Shown: piece by piece, positions 34,222 through 43,690 of the stretch | How the letters are laid out: each line of letters opens with the position of its first letter | Numbering within the stretch: the stretch's first letter is position 1 | Assembly: GCA_947449575.1 (NCBI GenBank) | Contig: CANFRV010000005.1 | Location: 1 to 64,000, forward strand | DNA length: 64,000 nt | Origin: Flavobacteriales bacterium | GTDB taxonomy: Bacteria > Bacteroidota > Bacteroidia > Flavobacteriales_D > Crocinitomicaceae | Direction: 5' to 3' | Notes under the pieces: model-generated | The model's input: the letters and a program-made list of their open reading frames with translations, nothing else | Told to the model about the DNA's origin: nothing | Database searches by the model: none | Translations under genes and position numbers: made by a program

Positions 34222-34911
34222 ATGCAGAAGATTTGCTTGGTGGAAGATGAAAAAAGTCTGTCAGAAATGATCCGTTTGAATTTAGAAATGGATGGATTTC
34301 AGGTGGATGTGTACGATAATGGTCTAACGGCTAAAAATTCCATTGCTAAAATTGCTACGTATGACTTAGTGATTTTAGATGTCATGTTACCCCAAGTAAG
34401 TGGACTAGATCTTTGTAAAGAACTTCGAAAATTATCAAAAGTGCCTATCCTTTTTTTATCTGCGAAAGGTACAACGATAGATCGAATCGCAGGTTTAAAA
34501 CTAGGAGCGAATGATTATCTGCCTAAACCATTTGATTTAGAGGAATTATTATTGAAAGTTCAAATTCTATTAAACCGAAATGAAATCGAGCAAGAAGAGG
34601 AGCTAACAATAGGAACAAAAACAGTTCGTTTTTCCACGTTTGAAATTACAGATAATACAAGTTCAGAAATCATTGTTTTGTCAAAAAAAGAGATTGATTT
34701 GCTTAAATTATTTGCAGCAAAAGAAGGCCTAGTGGTTTCTCGAGATGAAATATTAGATAAAGTATGGGGAGATCAATTCCCCACATCACGGACGATCGAT
34801 AATTATATTCTTTCTTTCAGAAAAACATTCGAAAATGATCCTAAAAATCCATTGTTTTTTCATTCTATTAGAGGCGTAGGGTATAAATTTACTTCGAAAA
34901 TCGATAATTAA
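34222..34911 (+). CDS. OmpR/PhoB-family response regulator (orphan)
   Basis: 229 residues: receiver domain 1-118 with the acidic pair E8/D9, phosphoacceptor Asp53 (LDVMLPQ), Ser/Thr in FLSAKG and Lys in LPKPF; winged helix 130-226 (LSKKEIDLLKLFA, SRDEILDKVWG, SRTIDNYILSFRKTF, RGVGYKF). No histidine kinase gene is adjacent. The ATG directly abuts the stop of a 12-codon upstream frame. Confidence 0.9.
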   Translation: MQKICLVEDEKSLSEMIRLNLEMDGFQVDVYDNGLTAKNSIAKIATYDLVILDVMLPQVSGLDLCKELRKLSKVPILFLSAKGTTIDRIAGLKLGANDYLPKPFDLEELLLKVQILLNRNEIEQEEELTIGTKTVRFSTFEITDNTSSEIIVLSKKEIDLLKLFAAKEGLVVSRDEILDKVWGDQFPTSRTIDNYILSFRKTFENDPKNPLFFHSIRGVGYKFTSKIDN

Positions 34912-34954
34912 TAAAATACTACGCCGAGTTAACAAAATACGTCTCGACTATTAT

Positions 34955-34962
34955 TACTTTTG
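34955..34962 (+). promoter_or_regulatory. -7 promoter box TACTTTTG of the dCMP deaminase gene
   Basis: TACTTTTG, 15 bases before the ATG at 34978; implies a very short leader and a promoter separate from the response regulator. Confidence 0.5.
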
Positions 34963-34977
34963 CATTGAGTAAATTTT

Positions 34978-35418
34978 ATGAAAGAAAAAGAAAAACAAGA
35001 GCGTTACGACAAAGCCTACTTAAGAATGGCTCAAACTTGGTCAAGTTTATCACATTGTTCTAGAAAGAAAGTAGGGGCTATTATTGTCAAAGATGGAATG
35101 ATCATTTCTGATGGTTACAACGGCACTCCAGCTGGATTCGACAATTGTTGTGAAACTCAAGAAGGTGACACTCAGTGGTATGTACTTCATGCTGAAGCAA
35201 ATGCGATTCTAAAAGTAGCCAAGTCAACGAATAACTGCGGGGGTGCGATTTTATATCAAACACTTTCACCTTGCAAAGAATGCAGTAAATTAATTTTACA
35301 AGCTGGAATAACTAAAGTTGTGTATATAAATGAATACAAGGATACATCTGGTATTGACTTTTTAAAAGAAGCAGGTGTTGAAATCGTCCACATACAAAAT
35401 ATTGAAAATGGAGAATAA
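34978..35418 (+). CDS. comEB: Deoxycytidylate (dCMP) deaminase
   Basis: Converts dCMP to dUMP for thymidylate synthesis. 146 residues with the zinc site HAE (His71, Glu73) and PCKEC (Cys99, Cys102), an additional cysteine pair CC57-58, and the substrate loop SDGYNGTPAGF. Overlaps the following protease gene by 11 bases. Confidence 0.9.
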   Translation: MKEKEKQERYDKAYLRMAQTWSSLSHCSRKKVGAIIVKDGMIISDGYNGTPAGFDNCCETQEGDTQWYVLHAEANAILKVAKSTNNCGGAILYQTLSPCKECSKLILQAGITKVVYINEYKDTSGIDFLKEAGVEIVHIQNIENGE

Positions 35419-37003
35419 AAAAAACACCTATTTAGTTCCTATTTTACTAGCCATTTTTATGTCGCTTGGATTATTACTTGGTAATTTTCTCACGAAAAGA
35501 ATTAGTGGTGAGGCTTATTTTCTGGCAAACGGAGGAGAAAAATATCAAAAAATTCAAGATATTATTGAAATATTAAATACCAAATACGTTGACAGTGTCA
35601 ATGCTGAGGAATTATTTGAGCAAACAATAGGAGACATGCTTCATAAATTGGATCCTCATAGTAACTACATTCCTGCCAGAGAATTAAAATCAATGACCGA
35701 ATCAATTGAAGGCAAATTTGGTGGAATTGGTGTTCGCTTTTTTGTAATTCGTGATACCATCTGCGTCACAAATGTTATTCCTAATTCTCCTTCAGAAAAA
35801 GCCGGTATATTGGCTGGGGACAAAATTGTGAAAATAAATAATAAATCGGTTGCCAGTAAAAAAGTGACAAACGATGCTATAATGTCAATGTTGAAAGGGG
35901 ATGAAAACACAGGGGTTGAAATTCAAATTTATAGAAAAGGAAAATATCTAGTCAAAAAAGTTATTCGTGGAGAAATCCCGATCTCATCCATTTCAAGTGC
36001 AAAGATGATTAATAGTACGACTGGCTATATTAAGCTTGAGCAATTTTCTGTAACCACAACAACTGAATTTAGAGCAGCTGCCATGGGTCTTCAAGCAAAG
36101 GGGATGAAGGCAATGATTTTAGATTTACGAAATAATGGAGGTGGAGTTTTAACAAGCGCCACAGATATTGTGGATGATTTCTTAAGAGGAAATTTACCAA
36201 TCGTCATGATGAAAGGGAAACATTCTGAAAGTTTTACCTACAGATCAACGTCGGGTGGGTTTTTGGAATCAACTAAACTGGCGATTTTAATCAACGAAAA
36301 CTCTGCTTCGGCTAGCGAAATTGTAGCGGGTGCAATCCAAGACAATGATAGAGGAACAATTATAGGAAGGCGGTCTTTCGGAAAAGGTTTGGTTCAACAA
36401 GATATGCAGTTGAGAGATGGTAGTGATTTACGATTAACCATCGCACGCTATTACACGCCGACTGGAAGGTGTATTCAAAAATCATACAAGGGAAGTATAG
36501 AGGAATATTATCAAGATCAATTCGAGAGAATGGATAATGGTGAATTATATCGACCAGATACTACTTTATTTGTTGATTCATTAAAATTTAAAACTCCCAA
36601 AGGAAAAACAGTATACGGAGGAGGAGGAATTATGCCAGATATTTTTATTCCTTTTGATTCTACCGGGATGAGTTTTTATTATGCAGAACTTAGATATTCC
36701 AATGCATTTCCAAGCTTTGCTTTTGATTTTGTCAATAATAAACGTAATCAATGGAAAACACCAGAACAATTTAATTCTTCGTTTAAGGTAACGGATGATC
36801 TTCTGTCCAAGTTTGTCATTTATGCTGAAAAACAAGAGAAAGTTAAACAGAATGTAGGAGGTTTTAAATGGAGTAAGAGATTAATTTCGCAAACTCTAAA
36901 ATCTGAAATCGCTCGTCAATTGTGGATTGAGGATGGCTATTTTACAGTAATGCAAGGGAATGATGCAGAGATCCAAAAAGCCCTACAAATACTTATGAAA
37001 TAG
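35408..37003 (+). CDS. ctpA: Carboxy-terminal processing protease (S41)
   Basis: Periplasmic serine protease. ATG 35408 is preferred over 35375 because it puts a Lys-rich tip directly before the membrane helix (about 7-25, YLVPILLAIFMSLGLLLG). Then an S41 N-terminal segment, a PDZ domain (about 85-165; GGIGVRF, GILAGDKIVKINNKSV) and the catalytic S41 domain with NSASASEIVAGA (Ser) and GRRSFGKGLVQ (Lys). A C-terminal extension of about 130 residues follows, as in Bacteroidota members. The transcript ends at 37077-37114. Confidence 0.9.
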   Translation: MENKKNTYLVPILLAIFMSLGLLLGNFLTKRISGEAYFLANGGEKYQKIQDIIEILNTKYVDSVNAEELFEQTIGDMLHKLDPHSNYIPARELKSMTESIEGKFGGIGVRFFVIRDTICVTNVIPNSPSEKAGILAGDKIVKINNKSVASKKVTNDAIMSMLKGDENTGVEIQIYRKGKYLVKKVIRGEIPISSISSAKMINSTTGYIKLEQFSVTTTTEFRAAAMGLQAKGMKAMILDLRNNGGGVLTSATDIVDDFLRGNLPIVMMKGKHSESFTYRSTSGGFLESTKLAILINENSASASEIVAGAIQDNDRGTIIGRRSFGKGLVQQDMQLRDGSDLRLTIARYYTPTGRCIQKSYKGSIEEYYQDQFERMDNGELYRPDTTLFVDSLKFKTPKGKTVYGGGGIMPDIFIPFDSTGMSFYYAELRYSNAFPSFAFDFVNNKRNQWKTPEQFNSSFKVTDDLLSKFVIYAEKQEKVKQNVGGFKWSKRLISQTLKSEIARQLWIEDGYFTVMQGNDAEIQKALQILMK

Positions 37004-37076
37004 TAGGTTTATGGTTTGTCTATGCGTATGCTGCTAGATAATTAATATAATGCGTCTAGATTTGATCAATACTAAC

Positions 37077-37114
37077 AAAAAATCCCTTTTGAAATTTGTC
37101 AAAAGGGATTTTTT
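37077..37114. terminator. Bidirectional terminator, perfect 16-bp stem
   Basis: AAAAAATCCCTTTTGA pairs perfectly with TCAAAAGGGATTTTTT around AATTTG. It serves both convergent genes, ctpA and glmS. Confidence 0.92.
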
Positions 37115-37141
37115 TATCTTTTTAAAATGATAGAATTTAAT

Positions 37142-38986
37142 TTATTCAACCGTCACTGATTTTGCTAAATTCCGGGGTTGATCGACATTACAATTTCTCA
37201 TAACGGCAATGTGATACGAAAGTAATTGTAATGGAATAGTCGCCAACAAAGGAACCAAATGATCATCTGTATCTGGTATTTCAATCACGTGATCCGCTAT
37301 TTCTTTTACTTGGGTGTCTCCTTCGGTAACAATAGCAACTATTTTCCCTTTTCGAGCTTTCACTTCTTGAATGTTACTCACTACTTTTTCATACGAAGTC
37401 CCTTTTGTAGCGATAACAAATACAGGCATCTCTTCGTCAATCAAAGCGATAGGTCCATGTTTCATTTCTGCCGCAGGATATCCTTCAGCATGGATATATG
37501 AAATTTCTTTTAGTTTCAAGGCCCCTTCCAAAGCTACTGGAAATGAACTGCCTCTCCCTAAGTAAAGTGCATTTGGTGCATCTTTGTAGATCGCTGCTAT
37601 TTCTTCAATAAGTTTATTTTTCTCTAAAATTCGTTGAACTTTATTTGGAATTTCTTCTAATTCTATTAAAAGTGCGTGAAATTTAGATTCACTAATCGTT
37701 CCTTTTTTATGTGCTAAAGAAAGAGCCATTAATGTTAAAACCGTCACTTGGGCCGTAAAAGCTTTTGTGGAAGCAACACCAATTTCTGGTCCCGCATGCG
37801 TGTATGAACCTGCATCTGTGATACGAGAAATCGAAGACCCTACTACGTTGCAAATACCAAGAATAGTTGCCCCTTTTGATTTTGCTAATTCAAGAGCAGC
37901 CATCGTATCCGCTGTTTCACCTGATTGAGAAACGGCAAGAACGATGTCATTTTCATTGATAATAGGATTTCGGTATCTAAATTCACTAGCGTACTCCACC
38001 TCAACATTGATTCTTGCTAAATCTTCTATTAAGTATTCACCGACTAAACATGCATGCCAAGATGTTCCGCAAGCAATCATAATAATTCGGGGAGCATTAA
38101 TTATTTTATTTTCATACTCTTTAAGACCACCTAAAGAAACCCATCCCTCACTTGAATTTAATCGACCTCTGAAGCAATCAGTGATAGATCTAGGTTGCTC
38201 ATAAATTTCCTTTAACATGAAATGCTCGAATCCTCCTTTTTCAAGGGCTTCCAATTGCATTTCCAATTTCTGAACATAAGGTGTTATTTCTTGGTTACTA
38301 ATGTTGAATATTTTCAACCCTTCCACCAAGTCGACAACAGCAATTTCTTCATCTTCTAAATAAACAACTTTGTTTGTATATTCAATAATAGGCGTTGCAT
38401 CAGAAGCAAGAAAGAAATCTCCATCTTTTCCAATTCCAACCACAAGCGGACTACTTTTACGAGCAGCAACTAATTGATTTGGATAATCTTCAGATAAAAC
38501 GACAATAGCGTATGCTCCTACAACACTATGCAGTGATAATCGAACTGCTTCCGATAAAGAAACATTTTCATTTTTTTGAATGTCATCAATTAAATGAACC
38601 AACACTTCGGTATCTGTATCACTTTTGAAAACATAACCACGAGAGATAAGTTCTTTACGTAAAGACCCATAATTCTCTATAATTCCATTGTGAATTAATG
38701 TTATTTTCCCATCTGTAGAAGAATGGGGATGTGCATTAATATCATTTGGTGGACCATGTGTAGCCCAACGAGTATGTCCAATTCCTGAATTTCCTTTAAT
38801 GTCTTTTCCTGCTGCAAATTCTTCTAATTTAACAACTTTACCTTGACGTTTATAGAGATTTATTTTACCATTGTTTAACAATGAAATTCCAGAGCTATCG
38901 TATCCTCTGTATTCTAAGCGCTTCAATCCTTTAATAATAATAGGATAAGCCTCTTCTTTACCTATGTAAGCAACAATTCCACACAT
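37142..38986 (-). CDS. glmS: Glucosamine-fructose-6-phosphate aminotransferase (isomerizing)
   Basis: Makes glucosamine-6-phosphate for peptidoglycan and LPS. 614 residues: an N-terminal glutaminase with Cys2 as nucleophile (MCGIVAYIG, HTRWATHG, HNGIIENY) and two SIS domains (ACGTSWHA, SQSGETADT, GRGSSFPVALEGALKLKEI), ending in AKSVTVE. Full length. I see no glmS ribozyme. Follows the DUF4270 gene by 3 bases, in a block with the short glycogen-synthase-like gene. Confidence 0.96.
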   Translation of the reverse strand: MCGIVAYIGKEEAYPIIIKGLKRLEYRGYDSSGISLLNNGKINLYKRQGKVVKLEEFAAGKDIKGNSGIGHTRWATHGPPNDINAHPHSSTDGKITLIHNGIIENYGSLRKELISRGYVFKSDTDTEVLVHLIDDIQKNENVSLSEAVRLSLHSVVGAYAIVVLSEDYPNQLVAARKSSPLVVGIGKDGDFFLASDATPIIEYTNKVVYLEDEEIAVVDLVEGLKIFNISNQEITPYVQKLEMQLEALEKGGFEHFMLKEIYEQPRSITDCFRGRLNSSEGWVSLGGLKEYENKIINAPRIIMIACGTSWHACLVGEYLIEDLARINVEVEYASEFRYRNPIINENDIVLAVSQSGETADTMAALELAKSKGATILGICNVVGSSISRITDAGSYTHAGPEIGVASTKAFTAQVTVLTLMALSLAHKKGTISESKFHALLIELEEIPNKVQRILEKNKLIEEIAAIYKDAPNALYLGRGSSFPVALEGALKLKEISYIHAEGYPAAEMKHGPIALIDEEMPVFVIATKGTSYEKVVSNIQEVKARKGKIVAIVTEGDTQVKEIADHVIEIPDTDDHLVPLLATIPLQLLSYHIAVMRNCNVDQPRNLAKSVTVE

Positions 38987-38989
38987 ATA

Positions 38990-40324
38990 TTAAAACTGGG
39001 TATATTTTAGCGTTAATTTTGGTTTGTTTTTGTTAATAGTATTTGAGCCGTTAAATATAATGCGATTCAATGAACTATTAAACTTATCTGGCGTAATAAA
39101 AATTTCAGTACCCTCGATGAGTGCTTGCAATGCCATACCGTCGACAGGAATTGCAAATCTTTCATTGCTTACTATTCCTTGCGCATATGCTCTTAAGTCT
39201 ACAATAAATTCTTTATTGATTGCATCATAAATGCCTGTACCAATGCTATACAATTTTGATTTCCCTCCAATAAATCGAGTGGAAATAGTTACCATATCAC
39301 CAGGAGCATATTTTTTACCTGTCTGATATTCTATAGGTAGCTTTAATTGTGCTTCATGAATAATAATCTTTTTTGGAAGATTAGCTAAACCAGGAAGCTT
39401 AATTGAAGCTCTACTTTTTAATGCTTGCGCGTAAAATAAACTTTGATTGCCTATCAAACTGCTAGGGTTTTCAATTTCAACTTTATTATATTTTGCGCAA
39501 GAAGAATTTAAGACAAAATCATATTTTTTCTTATCTCCCCCTTGTTTATAATATATCGTTAATTTTGATAAAGGAATTTCCAAATTAAAATATAAAACTC
39601 CTCCAGAACCTGCGCTTTGAGAACCATTATTTACTCCCACATACAGACCTTTGAAAAAGTTTAAAAAATTGTAATTTGAAGAAAACGTTGTTGGATTAGT
39701 TGAAGCTTCTTCAATAAGTTTTCTCGCTAGGTTCGTGTCTAAATAAATTCGCATTTGAGCAGGCACATGTGTGGTATCAATGACCGTTTTTGTATAGGGG
39801 TCAGGCACAATATTTTTGTGGTTTGGATCAACCAAATTTTTATTCGAAATCGTTTTATTCGTAAAGGAATAATACGTTGAATTTATTCCTAAACTATCTG
39901 TTAATTGGTATACTTCTACAGTTTGTGTCGATAAATCTCCGTAAAAACCATTGCTTAAATATTCCAATCCAAGAACAAACGAATCAATGGCAATGGTACT
40001 AATATCGCCAAAAGAAGGGTTCACGCTTGGCAATCTTAATTGTGTATAAAAACCAGCTTTACAAACCCCGAATTTTGGATCATTATATGAACCTAACAAA
40101 CCTGCAGTCGCATTACTTGTGATAACAGAGTCTTCAAACGCCGTGTAAGTTTCAATGGAAAACGTGTCTATTTGAATTGAATTTAGCAACTCATTTTTAT
40201 CTATAGAGTTGGCCCCCAAAGAAGTGACATTTTTCTTACACGAGGTGAAAAATAAAATGGTAAACATAAAAGTAGCGGATAGTCTGAAAACTACCCGCCA
40301 CTTAAAAAGATTGTTATTGGTCAT
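38990..40324 (-). CDS. DUF4270-type lipoprotein
   Basis: About 444 residues from ATG 40324, which avoids overlap with the upstream gene (ending at 40326); ATG 40348 is also possible. Lipobox ILFFTSC. The mature protein begins KKNVTSLG and contains the DUF4270 features: an early IDTFSIETYT strand, GSYNDPKFGVCKAGFYTQLRLP, a central region, and a C-terminal beta domain. The function of the family is unknown; it is predicted to be an outer-membrane lipoprotein. Its fixed place between glmS and the glycogen-synthase-like gene is typical of Bacteroidota. Confidence 0.8.
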   Translation of the reverse strand: MTNNNLFKWRVVFRLSATFMFTILFFTSCKKNVTSLGANSIDKNELLNSIQIDTFSIETYTAFEDSVITSNATAGLLGSYNDPKFGVCKAGFYTQLRLPSVNPSFGDISTIAIDSFVLGLEYLSNGFYGDLSTQTVEVYQLTDSLGINSTYYSFTNKTISNKNLVDPNHKNIVPDPYTKTVIDTTHVPAQMRIYLDTNLARKLIEEASTNPTTFSSNYNFLNFFKGLYVGVNNGSQSAGSGGVLYFNLEIPLSKLTIYYKQGGDKKKYDFVLNSSCAKYNKVEIENPSSLIGNQSLFYAQALKSRASIKLPGLANLPKKIIIHEAQLKLPIEYQTGKKYAPGDMVTISTRFIGGKSKLYSIGTGIYDAINKEFIVDLRAYAQGIVSNERFAIPVDGMALQALIEGTEIFITPDKFNSSLNRIIFNGSNTINKNKPKLTLKYTQF

Positions 40325-40325
40325 A

Positions 40326-41147
40326 TTATATGAGTACTTCTTCTTCAATTACTTTGTCAAAAAATTCTGACATTACTTTATTTTGATGCTCTTCAGCCAC
40401 ATAATCTTGTTTTAGACATGTTGCTTCATCAAATATTTTTCTCAATGCCGGACTTAAATTTTCACTTCCAACGTTTATACCGTCAGAATATTGCACCATT
40501 ACTTTCGTAATGTTTTCAATACTAGTGTCTCTTAATTTCTCAGTTAACTCATCATCGAATCCGTCAAATTTAAGTTTATCTGCAAATCTAACATCCCAAT
40601 TTTTAGTAAAGGATTCGTTGTATAAGCTATAAACTACTTTTGTATCTGCAAAATGTGGATCTTTTGAATATAGTTTTTTAAGATAAATAGGCATTAACAT
40701 AGTCATCCATCCATGACAATGAATAACGTCTGGTTGCCATCCTAATTTTTTTACTGTTTCCAAAACACCTCTGCAGAAAAACATGGATCGTTCGTCATTG
40801 TCTTCGAAATATTCTCCGTTATCGTCGGTAACGTTATTTTTCCGCTTAAAATATTCGTCGTTATCGATGAAATAAATTTGCATTCTTGCCGCAGAAATAG
40901 ATGCAACTTTAATAATTAACGGATGATCTGTATCGTCAATTATTAAATTCATCCCGGAAAGTCTAATTACTTCATGCAATTGATGCCGACGTTCATTGAT
41001 AGTCCCATACTTAGGAGTGAAAACACGGATCTCTTTTCCAGCTTCTTGAATTCCTTGCGGAAGCCTCCTTGCAGTAGTTGCAATTTCAGATTTTGGAAGG
41101 AAAGGTGTAATTTCCTGCGACATAAAAAGGATTCTCTTTTTTTCCAT
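40326..41147 (-). CDS. Short glycogen/starch synthase-like protein (GT5 N-domain only)
   Basis: 273 residues similar only to the N-terminal Rossmann half of GT5 glycogen synthases: ILFMSQEITPF, ADTKVVYSLYN, DVIHCHGWMTMLMPIYLK. The ADP-glucose-binding KxGGL near the N-terminus is replaced by PKSEIATTAR, and the whole C-terminal GT-B half with its catalytic Glu region is absent. It is therefore unlikely to be a working glycogen synthase; a binding or regulatory role is possible. It heads a block with DUF4270 and glmS and is divergent from panC. A near-consensus promoter (41176-41206) gives it a leader of about 25 bases. Confidence 0.75.
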   Translation of the reverse strand: MEKKRILFMSQEITPFLPKSEIATTARRLPQGIQEAGKEIRVFTPKYGTINERRHQLHEVIRLSGMNLIIDDTDHPLIIKVASISAARMQIYFIDNDEYFKRKNNVTDDNGEYFEDNDERSMFFCRGVLETVKKLGWQPDVIHCHGWMTMLMPIYLKKLYSKDPHFADTKVVYSLYNESFTKNWDVRFADKLKFDGFDDELTEKLRDTSIENITKVMVQYSDGINVGSENLSPALRKIFDEATCLKQDYVAEEHQNKVMSEFFDKVIEEEVLI

Positions 41148-41175
41148 GAAAAAATTAGATTGGTAAAATTCTGTA

Positions 41176-41206
41176 CAAAAATATAAAAAAAAAAGCGGAA
41201 CTTCAA
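41176..41206 (-). promoter_or_regulatory. Promoter TTG-N20-TATTTTTG of the GT5-like/DUF4270/glmS block
   Basis: On the minus strand TTG at 41206-41204, 20 bases, then TATTTTTG at 41183-41176. Confidence 0.6.
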
Positions 41207-41216
41207 CAAAAAGGAA

Positions 41217-41224
41217 TAGATTTG
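41217..41224 (+). promoter_or_regulatory. -7 promoter box TAGATTTG of panC
   Basis: TAGATTTG, 31 bases before the panC ATG; back-to-back with the minus-strand promoter at 41176-41206. Confidence 0.5.
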
Positions 41225-41255
41225 TCGGTCACAATATTTAATTCAACAGTTAGAA

Positions 41256-42095
41256 GTGAAAGTTTATAGCAAAATTTCAGCATTACAGGAGCATATAGCC
41301 TACCTAAAATCTGAAGGAAAAACGATTGGGTTTGTCCCTACTATGGGAGCTCTGCATTATGGACATATATCCTTAGTGTCTTCTGCTATAAGCCAATGCG
41401 ATATTACGGTTGTGAGTATTTTTGTTAATCCAACGCAATTTAATAATGTGGATGACTTAAGTAATTACCCGCGTACGTTAGAGGCAGATATTAACTTGCT
41501 TTCAGAAATCAATTGCGACATTGTTTTCGCTCCTGATGTGGAAGAAATGTATCCAGAAAAAAGTGTGACAATAGATCTAGATTTAGGGAATTTAGCTGAC
41601 GTTATGGAAGGAAAGTTTCGGCCTGGACATTTTAGTGGAGTCGTAAATATTGTTTCTCGACTCTTTGAATGTGTAAAACCGGACAAAGCATTTTTTGGAT
41701 TAAAAGATTTTCAGCAGGTGTCTGTTATTCGCTACATGACAAATTACTTTCATTTACCCATTGAAATAATTGCTTGCCCAACATTACGCGAAGCATCTGG
41801 TTTAGCAATGAGCAGCAGAAATACTCGCTTGTCTGCTAGCCAAAAAGAGGATGCACTTATTATCTCTAAGTCACTTATTTTAGCGAAAGAATTGGCTTCA
41901 AAAAATACTCCAGATTCAGTAAAAAATAAAATTACAGATTTTTTTCAAAAGGGTAATTTAGTTCTCGAATATTTTGAAATCGTGAATCCAGTGACCCTTG
42001 AATCATTAGAAGGGGATTGGGTTTCTGGAGCTACGGCATGCATTGTGGCATATTGTGGGGAGGTTCGTTTAATCGATAATATGGAACTGATTTAA
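41256..42095 (+). CDS. panC: Pantothenate synthetase
   Basis: Joins pantoate and beta-alanine. 279 residues with the HIGH-type motif in PTMGALHYGHISLV, IFVNPTQFN, the pantoate loop RPGHFSGV, KDFQQVSVI and the KMSKS-equivalent SGLAMSSRN. Followed 186 bases later by panD, which makes the beta-alanine. Confidence 0.95.
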   Translation: MKVYSKISALQEHIAYLKSEGKTIGFVPTMGALHYGHISLVSSAISQCDITVVSIFVNPTQFNNVDDLSNYPRTLEADINLLSEINCDIVFAPDVEEMYPEKSVTIDLDLGNLADVMEGKFRPGHFSGVVNIVSRLFECVKPDKAFFGLKDFQQVSVIRYMTNYFHLPIEIIACPTLREASGLAMSSRNTRLSASQKEDALIISKSLILAKELASKNTPDSVKNKITDFFQKGNLVLEYFEIVNPVTLESLEGDWVSGATACIVAYCGEVRLIDNMELI

Positions 42096-42252
42096 AAACC
42101 TGATTTACAATCATATTTTGCGTAAACAGATATCTTAATCTATTGAATCTTTCGGCATATTTTGTTTTTCTATCTTTTGTCTGGAATCTTTTTGTCTCTC
42201 CTCTTTCTGTCTTGAATATTTCCATATTTCCATCTTTTCTCCAAATATTCAT

Positions 42253-42260
42253 TACTTTTG
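42253..42260 (+). promoter_or_regulatory. -7 promoter box TACTTTTG of panD
   Basis: TACTTTTG, 21 bases before the panD ATG. Confidence 0.5.
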
Positions 42261-42281
42261 CCGTTGAAAATTTTAGAATAA

Positions 42282-42632
42282 ATGTTGATTCAAGTTGTAA
42301 AGTCCAAAATACACCGTGTTAAAGTTACACAAGCTGATTTAAATTATATTGGTAGTATTACTATTGATGAAGAATTAATGATTGCTTCCAATCTAATTGA
42401 GGGAGAAAGAGTTCAAATTGTAAACATTAATAATGGTGAAAGATTTGAAACGTATGTAATAAAAGGTGATCGAAATAGCGGAACTATTTGTTTGAATGGT
42501 CCTGCTGCTAGAAGGGTTGCTACTGGAGATGTGATCATAATTATTGGCTATGGTTATATGGATTTCGAAGAAGCAAAGCTTTTTAAACCTTCTCTTGTTT
42601 TTCCTAATGAAGAAACGAATCTTCTAGACTGA
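42282..42632 (+). CDS. panD: Aspartate 1-decarboxylase proenzyme
   Basis: Makes beta-alanine from aspartate. 116 residues with the self-cleavage site Gly24-Ser25 (YIGSITID) that yields the pyruvoyl group, Tyr/Arg residues of the active site and [11 protein letters not shown]. The next gene begins on its last base (42632), so panD and the membrane-protein gene are coupled. Confidence 0.95.
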   Translation: MLIQVVKSKIHRVKVTQADLNYIGSITIDEELMIASNLIEGERVQIVNINNGERFETYVIKGDRNSGTICLNGPAARRVATGDVIIIIGYGYMDFEEAKLFKPSLVFPNEETNLLD

Positions 42633-43690
42633 TGTCTAAAAAAAGCTTTCTAACGCTTATAAAAACAGTATTACCTCTGTGTGTTGGAGGATATTTGATT
42701 TGGCATTCATTTTCAAATATGTCGGCTCAAGAAGAAGTACAGTTTTATACTGCCATTCGGGAAGCAAATTATCTGTGGATTATTGCATCTCTGTTATTGA
42801 GTTGTGTGGCTTTTATCTCGAGGGCTCACCGTTGGAAATATGCATTCGAACCGCTAGGGTATTCGCCTAAATTTTGGCACCGTTATCATGCCTTAATGAT
42901 TGGATACTTAGTCAATTTTACGATTCCACGTGCCGGGGAGGCATCCAGAGCAGCAATGCTATATCGGTCTGATGAAATTCCGTTTTCTGTTTCATTTGGG
43001 AGTATAATTGCCGAAAGGGCAGTTGATTTTTTTATTCTCCTAATTTTAACCTCATTAACCGCTTATTTTGGGTACCATGATTTTTTTGAGATCATGAAGC
43101 AAATTCAGAACTACAATTTTTCTGGAGCAAATACTGCAGTGGGTGGGTTTCCATGGAAAATAGTAGTTTTCAGCACGATATGTGTTTTATGCCTTGTATT
43201 AATCTATTTTCTTATTAAAAAACATACTTTTCGTGCAAAGTTAATCGGTTTTATAAAGGATGTATTCGCTGGATTATTTTCAATTTTTAAACTAAAACAA
43301 CCGATCGCTTACATTGCCCACACAGTATTAATTTGGGTATGTTATCTTTTAATGTTTGCCTTACCATTTTTCGCTTTAAAGCAAACTGATCATTTTCCGT
43401 TAACAGGTATTTTCCTTGGTTTTATTGCGAGTTTAATAGGTGTTGTTCTTACACCAGGAGGAATTGGGACGTCTCCTGTATTAGTTAGTTTAGTAGTCGC
43501 TTTTTATATTGGCGACGAATACAAAGACGCCCTTGGTATTGGGAATGCTTTGGGTTGGATATTATGGCTCTCTCAAACTTTATTAATGATTATTTTAGGA
43601 ATCATCTCATTCATTCTTTTACCAAATAATTTCAAGCAAGGAAATGTCAAGACTTCAATACATACAAGCGAAACGAGCAACGACATCTGA
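42632..43690 (+). CDS. Flippase-like membrane protein (lysylphosphatidylglycerol synthase TM/YbhN family)
   Basis: 352 residues, seven to eight membrane helices, with the family's RAHRWKYAFEPLGY, YLVNFTIPRAGEASRAAMLYR, ERAVDFFILL and TPGGIGTSPVLV motifs. Only the transmembrane half of MprF-type proteins is present, without the aminoacyl-transferase domain. Members are thought to move lipids or lipid-linked sugars; the substrate is unknown here. It is cotranscribed with panD and overlaps the next gene by 47 bases. Confidence 0.82.
   Translation: MSKKSFLTLIKTVLPLCVGGYLIWHSFSNMSAQEEVQFYTAIREANYLWIIASLLLSCVAFISRAHRWKYAFEPLGYSPKFWHRYHALMIGYLVNFTIPRAGEASRAAMLYRSDEIPFSVSFGSIIAERAVDFFILLILTSLTAYFGYHDFFEIMKQIQNYNFSGANTAVGGFPWKIVVFSTICVLCLVLIYFLIKKHTFRAKLIGFIKDVFAGLFSIFKLKQPIAYIAHTVLIWVCYLLMFALPFFALKQTDHFPLTGIFLGFIASLIGVVLTPGGIGTSPVLVSLVVAFYIGDEYKDALGIGNALGWILWLSQTLLMIILGIISFILLPNNFKQGNVKTSIHTSETSNDI

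Noticed and set aside
37004-37141. glmS ribozyme or riboswitch near glmS
   Set aside because: This region is downstream of glmS and is explained by the terminator; upstream of glmS is a coding gene ending 3 bases before it.
40326-41147. Annotation as a functional glycogen synthase (glgA)
   Set aside because: The substrate motif KxGGL and the entire C-terminal catalytic half are missing.
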